Shown here: positions 8,163 to 17,056 of the stretch, one piece after another
Numbering within the stretch: the first letter of the stretch is position 1
Layout of the letters: every line of letters begins with the position of its first letter
Assembly: GCA_012519285.1 (NCBI GenBank)
Contig: JAAYQN010000018.1
Location: 1-42,522, forward strand
From: Clostridiales bacterium
GTDB taxonomy: Bacteria; Bacillota; Clostridia; Christensenellales; HGM11417
Reading direction: 5' to 3'
Length of the DNA: 42,522 nucleotides
Position numbers and translations under genes: made by a program
Notes under the pieces: generated by a model
Databases searched by the model: none
Seen by the model: the letters and a program-made list of their open reading frames with translations, nothing else
What the model was told of the DNA's origin: nothing

Positions 8163-8864
8163 TTGACGCAAATTACAGTAACATCAGAGGATTTAACTCT
8201 TAACGAGGCGGGTTTACATTCATTTGATATGCAGTTTGTATTTCAAATAAACAGAGGTGAAATTCCACAAGAAGAATATTATAATGTAACATACGACGGA
8301 AACGGTGCAACGGAAAATGTGCCCAACGACAGCACAGATTATACACATAACCAAACGGTAGAGGTATCGCCTCAGGGCAATATGGAATATGACGGTTATA
8401 TATTTACGGGCTGGAATACCGAAAGCGACGGCAGCGGAACAGCTTATATCGCAGAAGATACATTCAATATAACAGAAGATACAACATTATATGCGCAATG
8501 GGTGGAAAGAGCGGAAGCTCAGATAGTAAGCATACCTTTTAAAGATGCATTTTTAAGCGGAAATGAATATGACGAACAAACAGCAACAGTTTTGGGAAAT
8601 ATGACATACGGTATGTTGCATTATATATATATTTATACTTCCACAACACCTAATATAACTATTTCTCAAATTGCAGAAGTTCAGTTTACGCCAACAAGTG
8701 CTTATGTCGAAATAATATATAAAAAGAATTCTACTGAAATAGGTTATACAGATGTAATTAATTTGCCTACAAATACCTCATCGCAAGTTGTAATATCAAT
8801 AGAAGTGTATCAGGAAGGGGAGCAGATAGCTGCAACAGCACTTTATTTGCGCAAACTTCCATAA
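8163..8864 (+). CDS. Listeria-Bacteroides-repeat (InlB B-repeat) protein, probably 5'-truncated
   Basis: Residues about 40-114 form one Listeria-Bacteroides repeat, with the blocks 'NVTYDGNGATENVP', 'YIFTGWNTESDGSGTAY' and 'NITEDTTLYAQW'. Such repeats occur in secreted or cell-wall proteins that bind surfaces. A beta-rich tail without a sorting motif or membrane helix follows. The first possible start is a TTG at 8163 without a ribosome site. The frame is open and protein-like back to 7962 (FGAGAFIGIFTKPINTEPAV), with no start codon and no signal peptide, so the 5' part of the gene has been lost. Composition is clearly more AT-rich than the flanking housekeeping genes. Confidence 0.65.
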   Translation: MTQITVTSEDLTLNEAGLHSFDMQFVFQINRGEIPQEEYYNVTYDGNGATENVPNDSTDYTHNQTVEVSPQGNMEYDGYIFTGWNTESDGSGTAYIAEDTFNITEDTTLYAQWVERAEAQIVSIPFKDAFLSGNEYDEQTATVLGNMTYGMLHYIYIYTSTTPNITISQIAEVQFTPTSAYVEIIYKKNSTEIGYTDVINLPTNTSSQVVISIEVYQEGEQIAATALYLRKLP

Positions 8865-8883
8865 TAATTTGTAATAGGTAAAT

Positions 8884-10746
8884 ATGAAAAAAAGCAAAAA
8901 AATTATTATAAGCATAATATCTTTATTTGTGGTATCGGTTATTACAGTATCGTCAATATTATTGTACCCATCATATCAAACATTAGGTGATGAGTATTAT
9001 CAAACAAGCCTTGACGAGCTTGAGGGAGCAATAAGAAACCCTTTAATGGGGCATTTAGCTCCTTTGGGAACGGATTGGTCGCCCGTTCCTGATACGATAG
9101 AAGAATTTTCAAAATTTTTAAAGGATAGACCTTATGGTACTTTATTTAGACAATACTTTAATTGGATAGAGCTTGAATATGATGTAAGTTCGGACTTTGA
9201 TTATTTTTTATCTCATGCGGAAACAAAACTTAAAAATCTAGAAAAGTATAATATAAAAGCCATACCCAGAGTAATATTAAATTGGCCGGGAAAGGAAGAC
9301 GAATATAACGGTATTTATTGGCCTGTTGATATGAACGATTATGATTATGACAGTACACAGTTTAGAGAAAGACTTGAGTTAATGGTGCAAAAAATGGGCA
9401 GGGCGTGGGATAATGACCCCAGAATAGCCTATATTCAAATGGGTATATTCGGGCAGTGGGGAGAACAGCACACGCCTTCTCCCAGCTCGGATATGCAGCA
9501 GTATGCGGCAGACCTTTTTAATGAACATTTTAAAAACAAGCTGATTATGGTAAGGTATCCCACAAGTGACTTTTTTCAAAATAATAATTACGGTCTATAT
9601 TGGGACGAATGGGGAAGTGATACACAATGGTCGGTATGGGACAGGATAGATATGGTTGTTTCACCCGAATATAAAGACCGTTGGAAAACAGCGGTATTCG
9701 GCGGTGAAAATACATTCAATCAGGCATTTGACCCCGGACTCAACGGCGGCAGGTTTAAAACATTCGGCTATAATACAACTTTTACCGCTGAACAAGCCTT
9801 TACAGAAAAAATACCTGAAATAATGAAATATTTAGGTCTTACACATACAAACCATGTAGAAATGGTTATGACGCCTTCTTATACCTCTTTAAGAGACAGC
9901 GCTAAAATAGGTTTTGACGTCGTTCAATCATTTATGGGATATAGAATGGTTATAGGCGATGTGAAATATACAAAAAATGTTACAAACAATGCTTTAAATG
10001 TTGAATTAGACATTACAAACAAGGGCTGTTCACCTTTTTATTATGATTGGAATATAGCATTAAGCCTGCTTGATACAAAGACAAAACAGCCAGTATATAC
10101 ACAAGTATTTGACAATATAAGCACAATGGATATTATGCCGGGCGAAGATTGGGATATACAGCAGGCAAAGTTTACTGTTCCGCCTCAAACTCATACATTG
10201 TCGCAAACTTTTAATATTCCTGAAAGCATAAAAAAAGGTAAATACATATTGGCTGTAACAATGCTTGACCCCGCCGGAATGGTTCCCGCTGCCCGTTTTG
10301 CTAATAATACCCAGGTTAAAGGCGGATATACGGCATTAGGTTATGTAGGTGTAAATAAAAAGATATGGTTTCCCGAATATAATCATTTTTTAAATTTCAG
10401 CGAGAAAAACGACTATGCAAATGATATTTCTATAAGATATTATAAAAATTTGGCAATGTTTGAAACTTTTGATATTGTTACGGAAAGCGGTATAAGCAGC
10501 GCCTATATAGAGTTTGATAAACCGTATAAAGTTATGAGCGCGGAAACAGTCTGGAACAATATGCCCGATTATGAATTATGGGTATCGGCAGACGGAGAAA
10601 ATTGGCAAAAAGGCGGCAATTTAATTACGGCAAAAAATAATACAGGCAGAAATATTATTTCAAAATCAAATGTAAAATATGTAAAGCTAAGCTTTGAGGA
10701 AAACAGCACAGCAATATTAAAGACATTTAACATTTACGGAGAATAA
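8884..10746 (+). CDS. Exported glycosidase-like protein (DUF4832/DUF4874-type) with discoidin-like tail
   Basis: An uncleaved or cleavable signal helix occupies residues 7-29. The next 320 residues resemble TIM-barrel proteins of the DUF4874/DUF4832 group: 'AIRNPLMGHLAPLG', 'GTLFRQYFNWIELEYD', 'IKAIPRVILNWPG' and 'MGIFGQWGEQHT', the last with a possible catalytic glutamate. Residues about 355-500 form a beta-sandwich. The C-terminal 110 residues look like an F5/8-type (discoidin) carbohydrate-binding fold ('YELWVSADGENWQKGG', 'VKYVKLSFEE'). It likely acts outside the cell on a polysaccharide, but the substrate is unknown. It lies 19 bases after the repeat protein and 23 before a lipoprotein gene, all equally AT-rich. 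Confidence 0.7.
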   Translation: MKKSKKIIISIISLFVVSVITVSSILLYPSYQTLGDEYYQTSLDELEGAIRNPLMGHLAPLGTDWSPVPDTIEEFSKFLKDRPYGTLFRQYFNWIELEYDVSSDFDYFLSHAETKLKNLEKYNIKAIPRVILNWPGKEDEYNGIYWPVDMNDYDYDSTQFRERLELMVQKMGRAWDNDPRIAYIQMGIFGQWGEQHTPSPSSDMQQYAADLFNEHFKNKLIMVRYPTSDFFQNNNYGLYWDEWGSDTQWSVWDRIDMVVSPEYKDRWKTAVFGGENTFNQAFDPGLNGGRFKTFGYNTTFTAEQAFTEKIPEIMKYLGLTHTNHVEMVMTPSYTSLRDSAKIGFDVVQSFMGYRMVIGDVKYTKNVTNNALNVELDITNKGCSPFYYDWNIALSLLDTKTKQPVYTQVFDNISTMDIMPGEDWDIQQAKFTVPPQTHTLSQTFNIPESIKKGKYILAVTMLDPAGMVPAARFANNTQVKGGYTALGYVGVNKKIWFPEYNHFLNFSEKNDYANDISIRYYKNLAMFETFDIVTESGISSAYIEFDKPYKVMSAETVWNNMPDYELWVSADGENWQKGGNLITAKNNTGRNIISKSNVKYVKLSFEENSTAILKTFNIYGE

Positions 10747-10769
10747 ATGAAAAAGGAGATATATAAAAA

Positions 10770-11297
10770 ATGAAAAAAATAAAAGTTGTATTAATACTAT
10801 GTTTGGCAACACTTGTTATAACACTGGCGGCGGGATGTAATTTATCTGATTTATTAGGCGGTCTTAACGAAAGTCCTGCACCTACACAAAATGATGATGA
10901 ATTTGAAGTAGAAGGAGTATTTACGCTTACGCAAATTACCGAAGAGCATCAAGACCCTTGCGACTATACAGGCGACCATAAAGACAGCATACCTTTAGGA
11001 ATATTGTTTATTGCTTATGGCAATTCAACAATAACTTTTGAAAGTACTGACGACCAATCCGGCACATTTACCGTAACGCTTTCAGAACTTGCAGAGGAAA
11101 ACGATAGTTACTTTACTGTAGAAAGCGGTACGTATCAAATTGAAGACGATACAATAACCTTAACAGACGGCTCTGAAGAAATGGAATTGATAATTGTAGA
11201 TAACAATATTACACTGGCTTTGCCTGAAATTGAAATTACAGAAGGAGAACATCAAGGACACATTGCGGTATATACTTTTGTGTTTACAAAAGAATAA
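10770..11297 (+). CDS. Lipoprotein with lipocalin-like beta domain
   Basis: The 175-residue product starts with a lipoprotein signal peptide ending in the lipobox LAAGC, so Cys23 would be lipid-modified. A short acidic, proline-containing linker follows. The rest is a beta-rich domain with 'VEGVFTLTQITE', 'STITFESTDDQSGTFT' and 'SGTYQIEDDTITLT', a pattern of strands seen in lipocalin-like secreted domains of Firmicutes. AAAAAGGAGA precedes the start. It is the last gene of the AT-rich block and probably functions on the outer face of the membrane. Its ligand is unknown. Confidence 0.7.
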   Translation: MKKIKVVLILCLATLVITLAAGCNLSDLLGGLNESPAPTQNDDEFEVEGVFTLTQITEEHQDPCDYTGDHKDSIPLGILFIAYGNSTITFESTDDQSGTFTVTLSELAEENDSYFTVESGTYQIEDDTITLTDGSEEMELIIVDNNITLALPEIEITEGEHQGHIAVYTFVFTKE

Positions 11298-11461
11298 TAT
11301 TTGGAAATAAAATTTTATGCCTTTATGTTAAAGTAAGCGTAACAAGGAGTATTGGCAAGGTTAAGCAAGGGTAAAATTTTAATGTTAATATTTTCCCATT
11401 GTTTGGCTTATTGATTTAATTTCTATAATTATGACCAACGACAACCTATTCCACCATAAAC

Positions 11462-11506
11462 AGTCCGTATTTTCATAATGATAAGAATATGCGGACTTGT
11501 TTTTTA
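11462..11506 (+). terminator. Intrinsic terminator at the end of the AT-rich block
   Basis: AGTCCG (11462-11467) pairs with CGGACT (11492-11497), extended by TATT/AATA. A T-rich tail follows (TGTTTTTTATT). It probably ends transcription from the lipoprotein gene and marks the right edge of the AT-rich block. Confidence 0.65.
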
Positions 11507-11619
11507 TTAAAGCCGATATGTACCCCCGCAGCATCGAGCAGAGACATAAGGCTATCTTCAAGGATTAAGACGCAGGACACGCAGCACTCATTATAAAGAT
11601 AAAAAACGGGAGCACTTTG

Positions 11620-11648
11620 ACGGCGGAGCGAAGGGGCTCTGCCGTTTT
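11620..11648 (+). terminator. Second terminator-like hairpin
   Basis: ACGGCGGAGC (11620-11629) pairs with GCTCTGCCGT (11636-11645) with one G-T pair, a 6-base loop, and a short T run. It lies upstream of the pot promoter and would insulate that operon. Confidence 0.5.
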
Positions 11649-11755
11649 CGTTTGCGCCAATAATGGCACTAAAAAGGGATTCGCGTCCTTTCCCCCATTT
11701 TACTTGGGCCTTTCCGAAGTTCAAAAAATATCGCAAAAAAGTTTTATCAAAACAA

Positions 11756-11783
11756 TTGACATTTAGACAAAAAACTATATAAT
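11756..11783 (+). promoter_or_regulatory. Consensus promoter of the pot operon
   Basis: A perfect TTGACA (11756-11761) and a perfect TATAAT (11778-11783) are separated by 16 bases. The leader to potA would be about 240 bases and is structured. Confidence 0.85.
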
Positions 11784-11834
11784 AGTGTGTGTTTGTTTAC
11801 TACAATTAAACAATCGGTTTAATATCACGTGACT

Positions 11835-11907
11835 TCAGGGAACGGCGCCGGGCGCTTTAAATCTGTATAACAAATCAAGGCATAAGCCAAAAGTTCCCTG
11901 ATTTTTT
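11835..11907 (+). terminator. Leader terminator/attenuator of the pot operon
   Basis: TCAGGGAAC (11835-11843) pairs perfectly with GTTCCCTGA (11893-11901), followed by six T residues. It encloses a 49-base loop with its own GC-rich mini-hairpin. Lying about 55 bases after the predicted start of transcription and ahead of potA, it has the form of an intrinsic terminator that could control read-through into the operon. Confidence 0.6.
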
Positions 11908-11934
11908 AAACCCAAAAAGAGGCATAGCCTTGAG

Positions 11935-12013
11935 GCAGCCCCTTTGGCAAGGGCGAAAATTTGCGAAGGCGATTATAAAAAGGCACTTTAAGATAAGCTG
12001 CCTGCTGCGGCAG
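11935..12013 (+). promoter_or_regulatory. Alternative RNA pairings before the potA ribosome site
   Basis: GGCAGC (11935-11940) can pair with GCTGCC (11997-12002). The latter overlaps a local hairpin, CTGCC (11998-12002) with GGCAG (12009-12013), which ends just before the AGGAGAGG ribosome site. The two folds exclude each other, and a small CCTT/AAGG hairpin lies inside the first. No known riboswitch class was recognised. Confidence 0.35.
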
Positions 12014-12028
12014 GGATGAGGAGAGGAA

Positions 12029-13543
12029 ATGACGGAAAACGCCGAAAAAATCATCGAAATGATTAACGTGACGCGCGAGTACTTCGACACCGTCGCGGTC
12101 GAAAACATGAACCTCTACATCCGGAAGGGCGAGTTCGTAACGCTGCTCGGTCCCTCGGGATGCGGCAAGACAACCACTCTGCGCATGATAGCGGGCTTTG
12201 AGATGCCAACGTCGGGGAAAATTTTCTTGAACGGCAAGGACATCACTCACCTCCCCCCCTACCTGCGCCCCGTAAACACTGTCTTTCAGAGGTACGCGCT
12301 CTTTCCCCACATGAACGTCTTCGACAACATAGCGTACGGCCTCAGGCAAAAGAGGGTGGCTGTCACCTACCGCGACGAGAAGGGCAGGGAGTTTACCCGC
12401 CTCGAGAAACTTTCTCATGATGAAATCGCAAAAAAAGTGGAAAAGGCGCTCAAGATGGTTGAACTCGAGGGCTTCGAGAGGCGCGCCATTCACACCCTCT
12501 CGGGAGGGCAGCAGCAGCGCGTGGCGATCGCGCGCGCCATAGTCAACGAGCCGCAGATACTGCTCCTCGACGAGCCGCTCGGCGCGCTCGACCTTAAGAT
12601 GCGCAAGGAAATGCAGTTCGAGCTAAAGCAGATGCACAGAAAGCTCGGCATAACCTTCATATACGTAACCCACGACCAGGAGGAGGCGCTCACCATGAGT
12701 GACACCGTCGTGGTCATGAACGACGGCGTCATCCAGCAGATAGGCACGCCCGAAGATATTTACAACCAGCCCAAGAACGTGTTCGTAGCCAACTTCATCG
12801 GCGAGAGCAACATCTTCAGCGGCACCATGGTGGGAAAGCTCAAAGTTAAGTTCGCGGGCGCAACCTTCGATTGCGTGGACGATTTCCCCAAAAACGAAAA
12901 GGTGGACGTGGTGGTGCGCCCCGAGGACATCATCCTGACCGAGGAGGGCGAAGGCCAGCTTTCCGGCAAGGTGATTGACAGCATCTTCAAGGGCATCCAC
13001 TACGAGATGACCGTAATAGCCGGCAAAACCGAAATCCTCGTCCAGAGCACACAGGAATGGCCCGTCGGCAGCTTCGTCGGCATAAAGGTTGACCCCGAAA
13101 ACATCCACATAATGAAAAAGGAATTCTACGAAAACAAGTTTGACGGCTACATCACTAAACGCAACACCGTGGTGTTCGGCGATGGCGAGTACGAGTGCGA
13201 CGTCACCCAGCTTTACCCGGGCAGCACGCTTGACGATGACGGCTATCTCGTCCTCGAGGGCGGCGAGAGGATTGACCTCACCGACAACGACGTGAAGGTG
13301 ACCGTGGGGCTTAAGGACATAGATCTTGCGGATGGCGAGGAAGGCGGCGGCGCCGTGGGCGAGATAATTTCCTGCATCTACAAAGGCGACCACTATCAGG
13401 TCATCGTGCGCACCCGCGAGAACGAGGAAGATTACGTGGTGGACACCGATTACCTTTGGAACGAAGGAGACATCGTGAGCGTTTCCATCGACAAATCCAA
13501 GATAAAGATGAAGCTCAAAGAGGAGGCAAAGGGCAAGAAATGA
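12029..13543 (+). CDS. potA: Spermidine/putrescine-type ABC transporter ATPase with extended C-terminus
   Basis: PotA hydrolyses ATP to drive polyamine uptake through PotB/PotC. All nucleotide-binding motifs are present: Walker [10 protein letters not shown] (residues 41-49), signature LSGGQQQR (157-164), Walker B ending in DE (181-182) and the switch His215. A TOBE-type regulatory region follows. The protein has 504 residues against the usual 350-380. The extra 130 residues ('[20 protein letters not shown]' onward) look like a second TOBE-like or other beta-rich unit rich in Asp and Glu. AGGAGAGG precedes the ATG. Its stop overlaps the potB start (ATGA). Confidence 0.93.
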   Translation: MTENAEKIIEMINVTREYFDTVAVENMNLYIRKGEFVTLLGPSGCGKTTTLRMIAGFEMPTSGKIFLNGKDITHLPPYLRPVNTVFQRYALFPHMNVFDNIAYGLRQKRVAVTYRDEKGREFTRLEKLSHDEIAKKVEKALKMVELEGFERRAIHTLSGGQQQRVAIARAIVNEPQILLLDEPLGALDLKMRKEMQFELKQMHRKLGITFIYVTHDQEEALTMSDTVVVMNDGVIQQIGTPEDIYNQPKNVFVANFIGESNIFSGTMVGKLKVKFAGATFDCVDDFPKNEKVDVVVRPEDIILTEEGEGQLSGKVIDSIFKGIHYEMTVIAGKTEILVQSTQEWPVGSFVGIKVDPENIHIMKKEFYENKFDGYITKRNTVVFGDGEYECDVTQLYPGSTLDDDGYLVLEGGERIDLTDNDVKVTVGLKDIDLADGEEGGGAVGEIISCIYKGDHYQVIVRTRENEEDYVVDTDYLWNEGDIVSVSIDKSKIKMKLKEEAKGKK

Positions 13544-14340
13544 AGCTAAGGTTTTCGCGCAGCCAGTTGTGCATCCCCTATGCTCTCTTTCTTGCGCTCT
13601 TCGTGGTGCTGCCGCTTGTCATCGTGTTCTACTTTGCCCTCACCGACAAGAGCGGCAACTTCAGCCTCGCCAACTTCAGCAGGTTCTTTTTTGACCCTGC
13701 GCTTATCTCCACGATGATAGTGAGCATGGCGATCGGGGCGGCTGCCACCATCATTTGCCTGCTGCTGGGCTACCCCGTGGCGTATATCCTGGCGAGAAGC
13801 GGCTGGCACAGAAAGAACGTGTTGCTCCTGCTCCTGGTGATGCCGATGTGGATAAACTTCGTGCTTAGGATAAACGCTCTCAAGGAATTCATGCAGCTCA
13901 TCGGCATTCTGGGCAAGTACAACTTCCTCAACACCGTGCTGGGCATGGTGTACGACTTTCTGCCCTTTATGATACTGCCGCTTTACACCACGCTGATAAA
14001 GATAGACAAGAGCCTACTTGAAGCCTCGGCGGACCTCGGCGCCACTCCCTCAACCACTTTCTTAAGCGTCACGCTTCCCCTTTCCACGCCGGGGATTTTG
14101 AGCGGCATTACCATGGTCTTTATGCCTACCATGACCGTCTACGTCATCTCCGACGCGCTGGGGCTCGGCCACGTGGTGATTTTGGGAAAGCAGATAGAGC
14201 ATTACTTTGGCAGCGGCGACAACTGGAACATGGGCTCCACAATCGCGCTGGTGCTGCTTTTGGTGATATTCGCGAGCACTTTCTTATCCAACAGGTTTAA
14301 GGACGAGGAGTCCGAGGAAAAAGGGAGGGCGCTGTGGTGA
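13540..14340 (+). CDS. potB: Spermidine/putrescine-type ABC permease PotB
   Basis: This 266-residue membrane protein has six predicted helices. The conserved binding-protein-dependent permease loop is '[16 protein letters not shown]', the EAA motif that docks on the ATPase. The N-terminal '[15 protein letters not shown]' and the mid-protein '[14 protein letters not shown]' are typical of PotB. It starts at the ATG at 13540, overlapping the potA stop by four bases. A longer frame upstream (from 13456) is only the shadow of potA. It ends with overlap into potC. Confidence 0.93.
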   Translation: MKLRFSRSQLCIPYALFLALFVVLPLVIVFYFALTDKSGNFSLANFSRFFFDPALISTMIVSMAIGAAATIICLLLGYPVAYILARSGWHRKNVLLLLLVMPMWINFVLRINALKEFMQLIGILGKYNFLNTVLGMVYDFLPFMILPLYTTLIKIDKSLLEASADLGATPSTTFLSVTLPLSTPGILSGITMVFMPTMTVYVISDALGLGHVVILGKQIEHYFGSGDNWNMGSTIALVLLLVIFASTFLSNRFKDEESEEKGRALW

Positions 14341-15128
14341 AGAAAAAGATTTTTTCATCGCTGATTCTGGCATTCGTGCTGCTGCTCACTTACGTCCCCA
14401 TACTGATACTGATAATATACAGCTTCACCGATTCCGCCTTTGTGGGCCAGTGGAAAGGCTTTTCCCTGGCGCTGTACCTCAGGCTGTTTTCCGACCGCGA
14501 GATAATGTTGATTGTGAAGGACACCATACTGCTCGCGCTCGCTGCCGCCTCCATTTCCACCATTCTCGGCACCGTAGGCGCCATCGGGATATATTACTCC
14601 AAAAAGCGCACCGCCAAGGCGATGAGCGCCATCTCCAACATTCCCATGATAAACGCCGAGATTATCACGGCGGTGTCGCTGGTGCTACTGTTTACCATGT
14701 TCTTCGGCGGCAAAAGCATGTTCTCGCTGCTTTCCGGGCACGTGGTGATAACCATCCCCTTCGTGGTGGTCTCGGTGATACCCAAGCTCAAACAGATGGA
14801 CGACAACCTATATGAGGCGGCTTTAGACCTGGGGGCGACTCCGCTCAAGGCGCTGCTTACCGTTGTCCTTCCCGAGATTATCCCCGGCATCGTGTCGGGT
14901 TTCATGCTGTCGGTGACGCTGTCGCTCGACGACTACATCGTGACGGCGTTCACCAAGCCTAACACTTTTAGCACGATAAGCACCTACGTCTACGAGAGCA
15001 TGAACAGGCCGGCCACGTCCAAGCTGCCCGAGCTTCGCGCGCTTTCCGCGATAATCTTCTTCGCAATACTTGGCGTGGCGCTGCTGTCGGCTTTTAGAAA
15101 AAATAAACAACAAGGAGATAGTTTCTGA
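14337..15128 (+). CDS. potC: Spermidine/putrescine-type ABC permease PotC
   Basis: This is the second permease subunit, with six helices and an EAA loop 'LYEAALDLGATPLKAL' that contacts the ATPase. 'SLDDYIVTAF' is a PotC hallmark. GTG at 14337 is preferred because GGGAGG (14323-14328) lies 8 bases upstream and it overlaps the potB stop. The adjacent GTG at 14334 is only 5 bases from it. An AAGGAGA ribosome site for the binding protein lies at its 3' end. PotB and PotC form the membrane channel. Confidence 0.92.
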   Translation: MKKKIFSSLILAFVLLLTYVPILILIIYSFTDSAFVGQWKGFSLALYLRLFSDREIMLIVKDTILLALAAASISTILGTVGAIGIYYSKKRTAKAMSAISNIPMINAEIITAVSLVLLFTMFFGGKSMFSLLSGHVVITIPFVVVSVIPKLKQMDDNLYEAALDLGATPLKALLTVVLPEIIPGIVSGFMLSVTLSLDDYIVTAFTKPNTFSTISTYVYESMNRPATSKLPELRALSAIIFFAILGVALLSAFRKNKQQGDSF

Positions 15129-15129
15129 G

Positions 15130-16650
15130 ATGAAGAGAGGTTTTTGGCTGCTAATCTGCTTCCTTCTCATGTGCGCGTATGCCTCCCCCATCTTGGGTAG
15201 GACGGAGAGCGCGGTCGCCCAGTCAAAGGTGCTGAGGATAGCAAACCTCGGCGAATACATGGCGGGCGATGAGGGTAAAGACATACCCGCATTGCTTGAG
15301 GTGTTCGAGGAAGAGTTTGATGTCTCGGTGGAATATTCCCGCTTTGACACCAACGAAAGGATTTACAACGACTTGAAGCTCAACAAGCAGGGAGACTCCT
15401 ACGGCTACGACCTGGTATGCGTTTCCGACTACATGATTCAGAAAATGATAAGGGAGGGCATGCTGGAAAAGATCGAAAACCCCGGCGTCAATATTCCCAA
15501 CTACATGCAAAACGTGTCGCCCTATATTCAGGAGGTGTTCGAGAAGGCAGGGATTTCCGAATACGCCGTGGGCTACATGTGGGGAACAATGGGCTATGTC
15601 TACAACGCCGACTACGTTGCCCATTCCGATGCCTTAAGCTGGATGGCGCTGTGGAACATCGATTACAAGGGCAAGGGCACCCTTAAAGACAGCATAAGGG
15701 ACACCTATTTTCTGGGCCTTGCCTACGTTCACCGCAACGAGCTGAACAGACTTGCAGGTAAATACGAGAGTGAGACCGCCTGTATCGAGGCGTTGCGCGA
15801 AGTCTATTCCGCAGGCTCTTCAGAACTTGAGGACGCTGAAGAGGATTATAGGGAATTTCTCAATTACTACGCCGGCGAGCTGTCAAGGCTGCTGAACGAT
15901 ACTTCCGCCGAGACCGTTGCGAAAGTTGAGGCTGCCTTAAAATCTGTCAGCCGCAACATCTTCGGTTACGAGGTGGATACCGGAAAAGATGACATGACTA
16001 CGGGAAAGGTCTACCTCAACTTAGCCTGGAGCGGCGATGCCGTGTACATCATCGAGGAAGGCGGCGAGCAGTTCTACTACGCTGTGCCGCGCGAGGGGAG
16101 CAACATCTGGTTTGACGGCTGGATAATGCCCAAGGGCGCCAACAAGGAGCTTGCCTACAAATTCATGGAATTCATCTCAAGGCCGGATATTGTCAAAGAG
16201 AACATGGAGGAGATCGGCTACACCAGCGTAATCGCCGGCGACGAGATTAAGGAGTGGATGATGGAAAAATACGAACTCGAAAGCTCGCCGGTGGAAGGGC
16301 TGCTGCGGGCTGACCTGACGTATTTCTTTAAAGGCACGGGCTCCGATGAAAAGGTTTACCTCTACTATCCCGAGGAGATGGAAGGCAGGGCACTTACCAC
16401 GCAATACCCCGACCTCGAGATAATCAACAGGTGCACCATTATGCTCGACTTTGAGGACGAGGCCCTCGCCCGCGTGAGCGACATGTGGGTTCGCCTGAGG
16501 GCAAACGTGTTGCCCCCGTGGGTCATAATCCTCGTGGTGGCAGCCGCGGCCGTGGCTATAGCCGCACTCGCAATAATTCTCATCAGGAGAAAGGGCGGCG
16601 GCCCCAGGGCCAAAAAGGGCTGGACAGCTGTAAAGACCGAGGCTAAGTAA
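15130..16650 (+). CDS. potD: Polyamine-binding protein PotD-like, with C-terminal membrane anchor
   Basis: This is the substrate-binding protein of the transporter. A signal peptide occupies about residues 1-24 with no lipobox cysteine. The binding fold starts with 'LRIANLGEYMAGDEGKDI' and includes 'VSVEYSRFDTNERIY', 'YMWGTMGYVYN', 'LNLAWSGDAVYI' and 'WIMPKGANKELAYKFMEFI', all PotD/PotF-like. Two things are odd. A charged helical insertion of about 70 residues lies mid-protein (around residues 210-280). A hydrophobic C-terminal helix (about 464-484) is followed by a basic tail, so the protein is probably tethered by that helix instead of lipid. It has 506 residues against about 350 usual. A strong terminator follows. 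Confidence 0.88.
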   Translation: MKRGFWLLICFLLMCAYASPILGRTESAVAQSKVLRIANLGEYMAGDEGKDIPALLEVFEEEFDVSVEYSRFDTNERIYNDLKLNKQGDSYGYDLVCVSDYMIQKMIREGMLEKIENPGVNIPNYMQNVSPYIQEVFEKAGISEYAVGYMWGTMGYVYNADYVAHSDALSWMALWNIDYKGKGTLKDSIRDTYFLGLAYVHRNELNRLAGKYESETACIEALREVYSAGSSELEDAEEDYREFLNYYAGELSRLLNDTSAETVAKVEAALKSVSRNIFGYEVDTGKDDMTTGKVYLNLAWSGDAVYIIEEGGEQFYYAVPREGSNIWFDGWIMPKGANKELAYKFMEFISRPDIVKENMEEIGYTSVIAGDEIKEWMMEKYELESSPVEGLLRADLTYFFKGTGSDEKVYLYYPEEMEGRALTTQYPDLEIINRCTIMLDFEDEALARVSDMWVRLRANVLPPWVIILVVAAAAVAIAALAIILIRRKGGGPRAKKGWTAVKTEAK

Positions 16651-16656
16651 GCATTA

Positions 16657-16693
16657 AAGGCGGTTTGGGTTTTCCCAAACCGCCTTCTCTTTT
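16657..16693 (+). terminator. Terminator of the pot operon
   Basis: A 13-bp perfect stem (16657-16669 with 16674-16686) around a TTTT loop is followed by a T-rich stretch, seven bases after the potD stop. Confidence 0.92.
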
Positions 16694-16787
16694 GCCTTTC
16701 AAAGTTTTAAAAAGCTTTATGAATTTACGATATTTTAAGCTTTAGCAGCAGTAAGAGCAGGGTTTTATCACCTGTTTAGATTTTCCC

Positions 16788-17000
16788 TTAAATCAGGTAA
16801 TCCAATTTGTTTTTCAATATGATTGAGATGATATCAATGACGTAGAAGACGGGAAAGATGATTACGTTGAGCAGCGCCAGAAGATATTGCCGCCTGTCTA
16901 TCCTCAGCAAAACGCCGAGGATGAGGTTGGTAAACGGTATTATCGCCAGGATTATGCTGACGATATACCCGAGGCCTAAATAACCGCCTGAATTTTTCAT
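16788..17000 (-). CDS. Small two-helix membrane protein
   Basis: The 70-residue product has two hydrophobic helices (about 9-33 and 39-62) split by 'RIDRRQ'. A GGGAG ribosome site stands before the ATG at 17000. It is not recognised as a member of a named family. It lies 56 bases downstream of the next gene on the same strand and may share its transcript. Confidence 0.6.
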   Translation of the reverse strand: MKNSGGYLGLGYIVSIILAIIPFTNLILGVLLRIDRRQYLLALLNVIIFPVFYVIDIISIILKNKLDYLI

Positions 17001-17056
17001 GAATTATCTCCCTTATCGCAACAGTTTCTCTTAGCTCTAAGCGGATGGCGAAAATT

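Larger units (their letters stand above)
11298..11755. other. Gene-free spacer between the AT-rich block and the pot operon
   Basis: Apart from two terminator hairpins (11462-11506 and 11620-11648), I see nothing coding. The minus-strand open frame at 11473-11736 contains no recognisable domain and overlaps both hairpins. Base composition changes from AT-rich to the balanced composition of the chromosome at about 11510. Confidence 0.5.

Noticed and set aside
12623-13393. 256-codon minus-strand open frame opposite potA
   Set aside because: Antisense to an intact ATPase gene; the His/Val/Asp-rich translation is typical of reverse-strand shadows.
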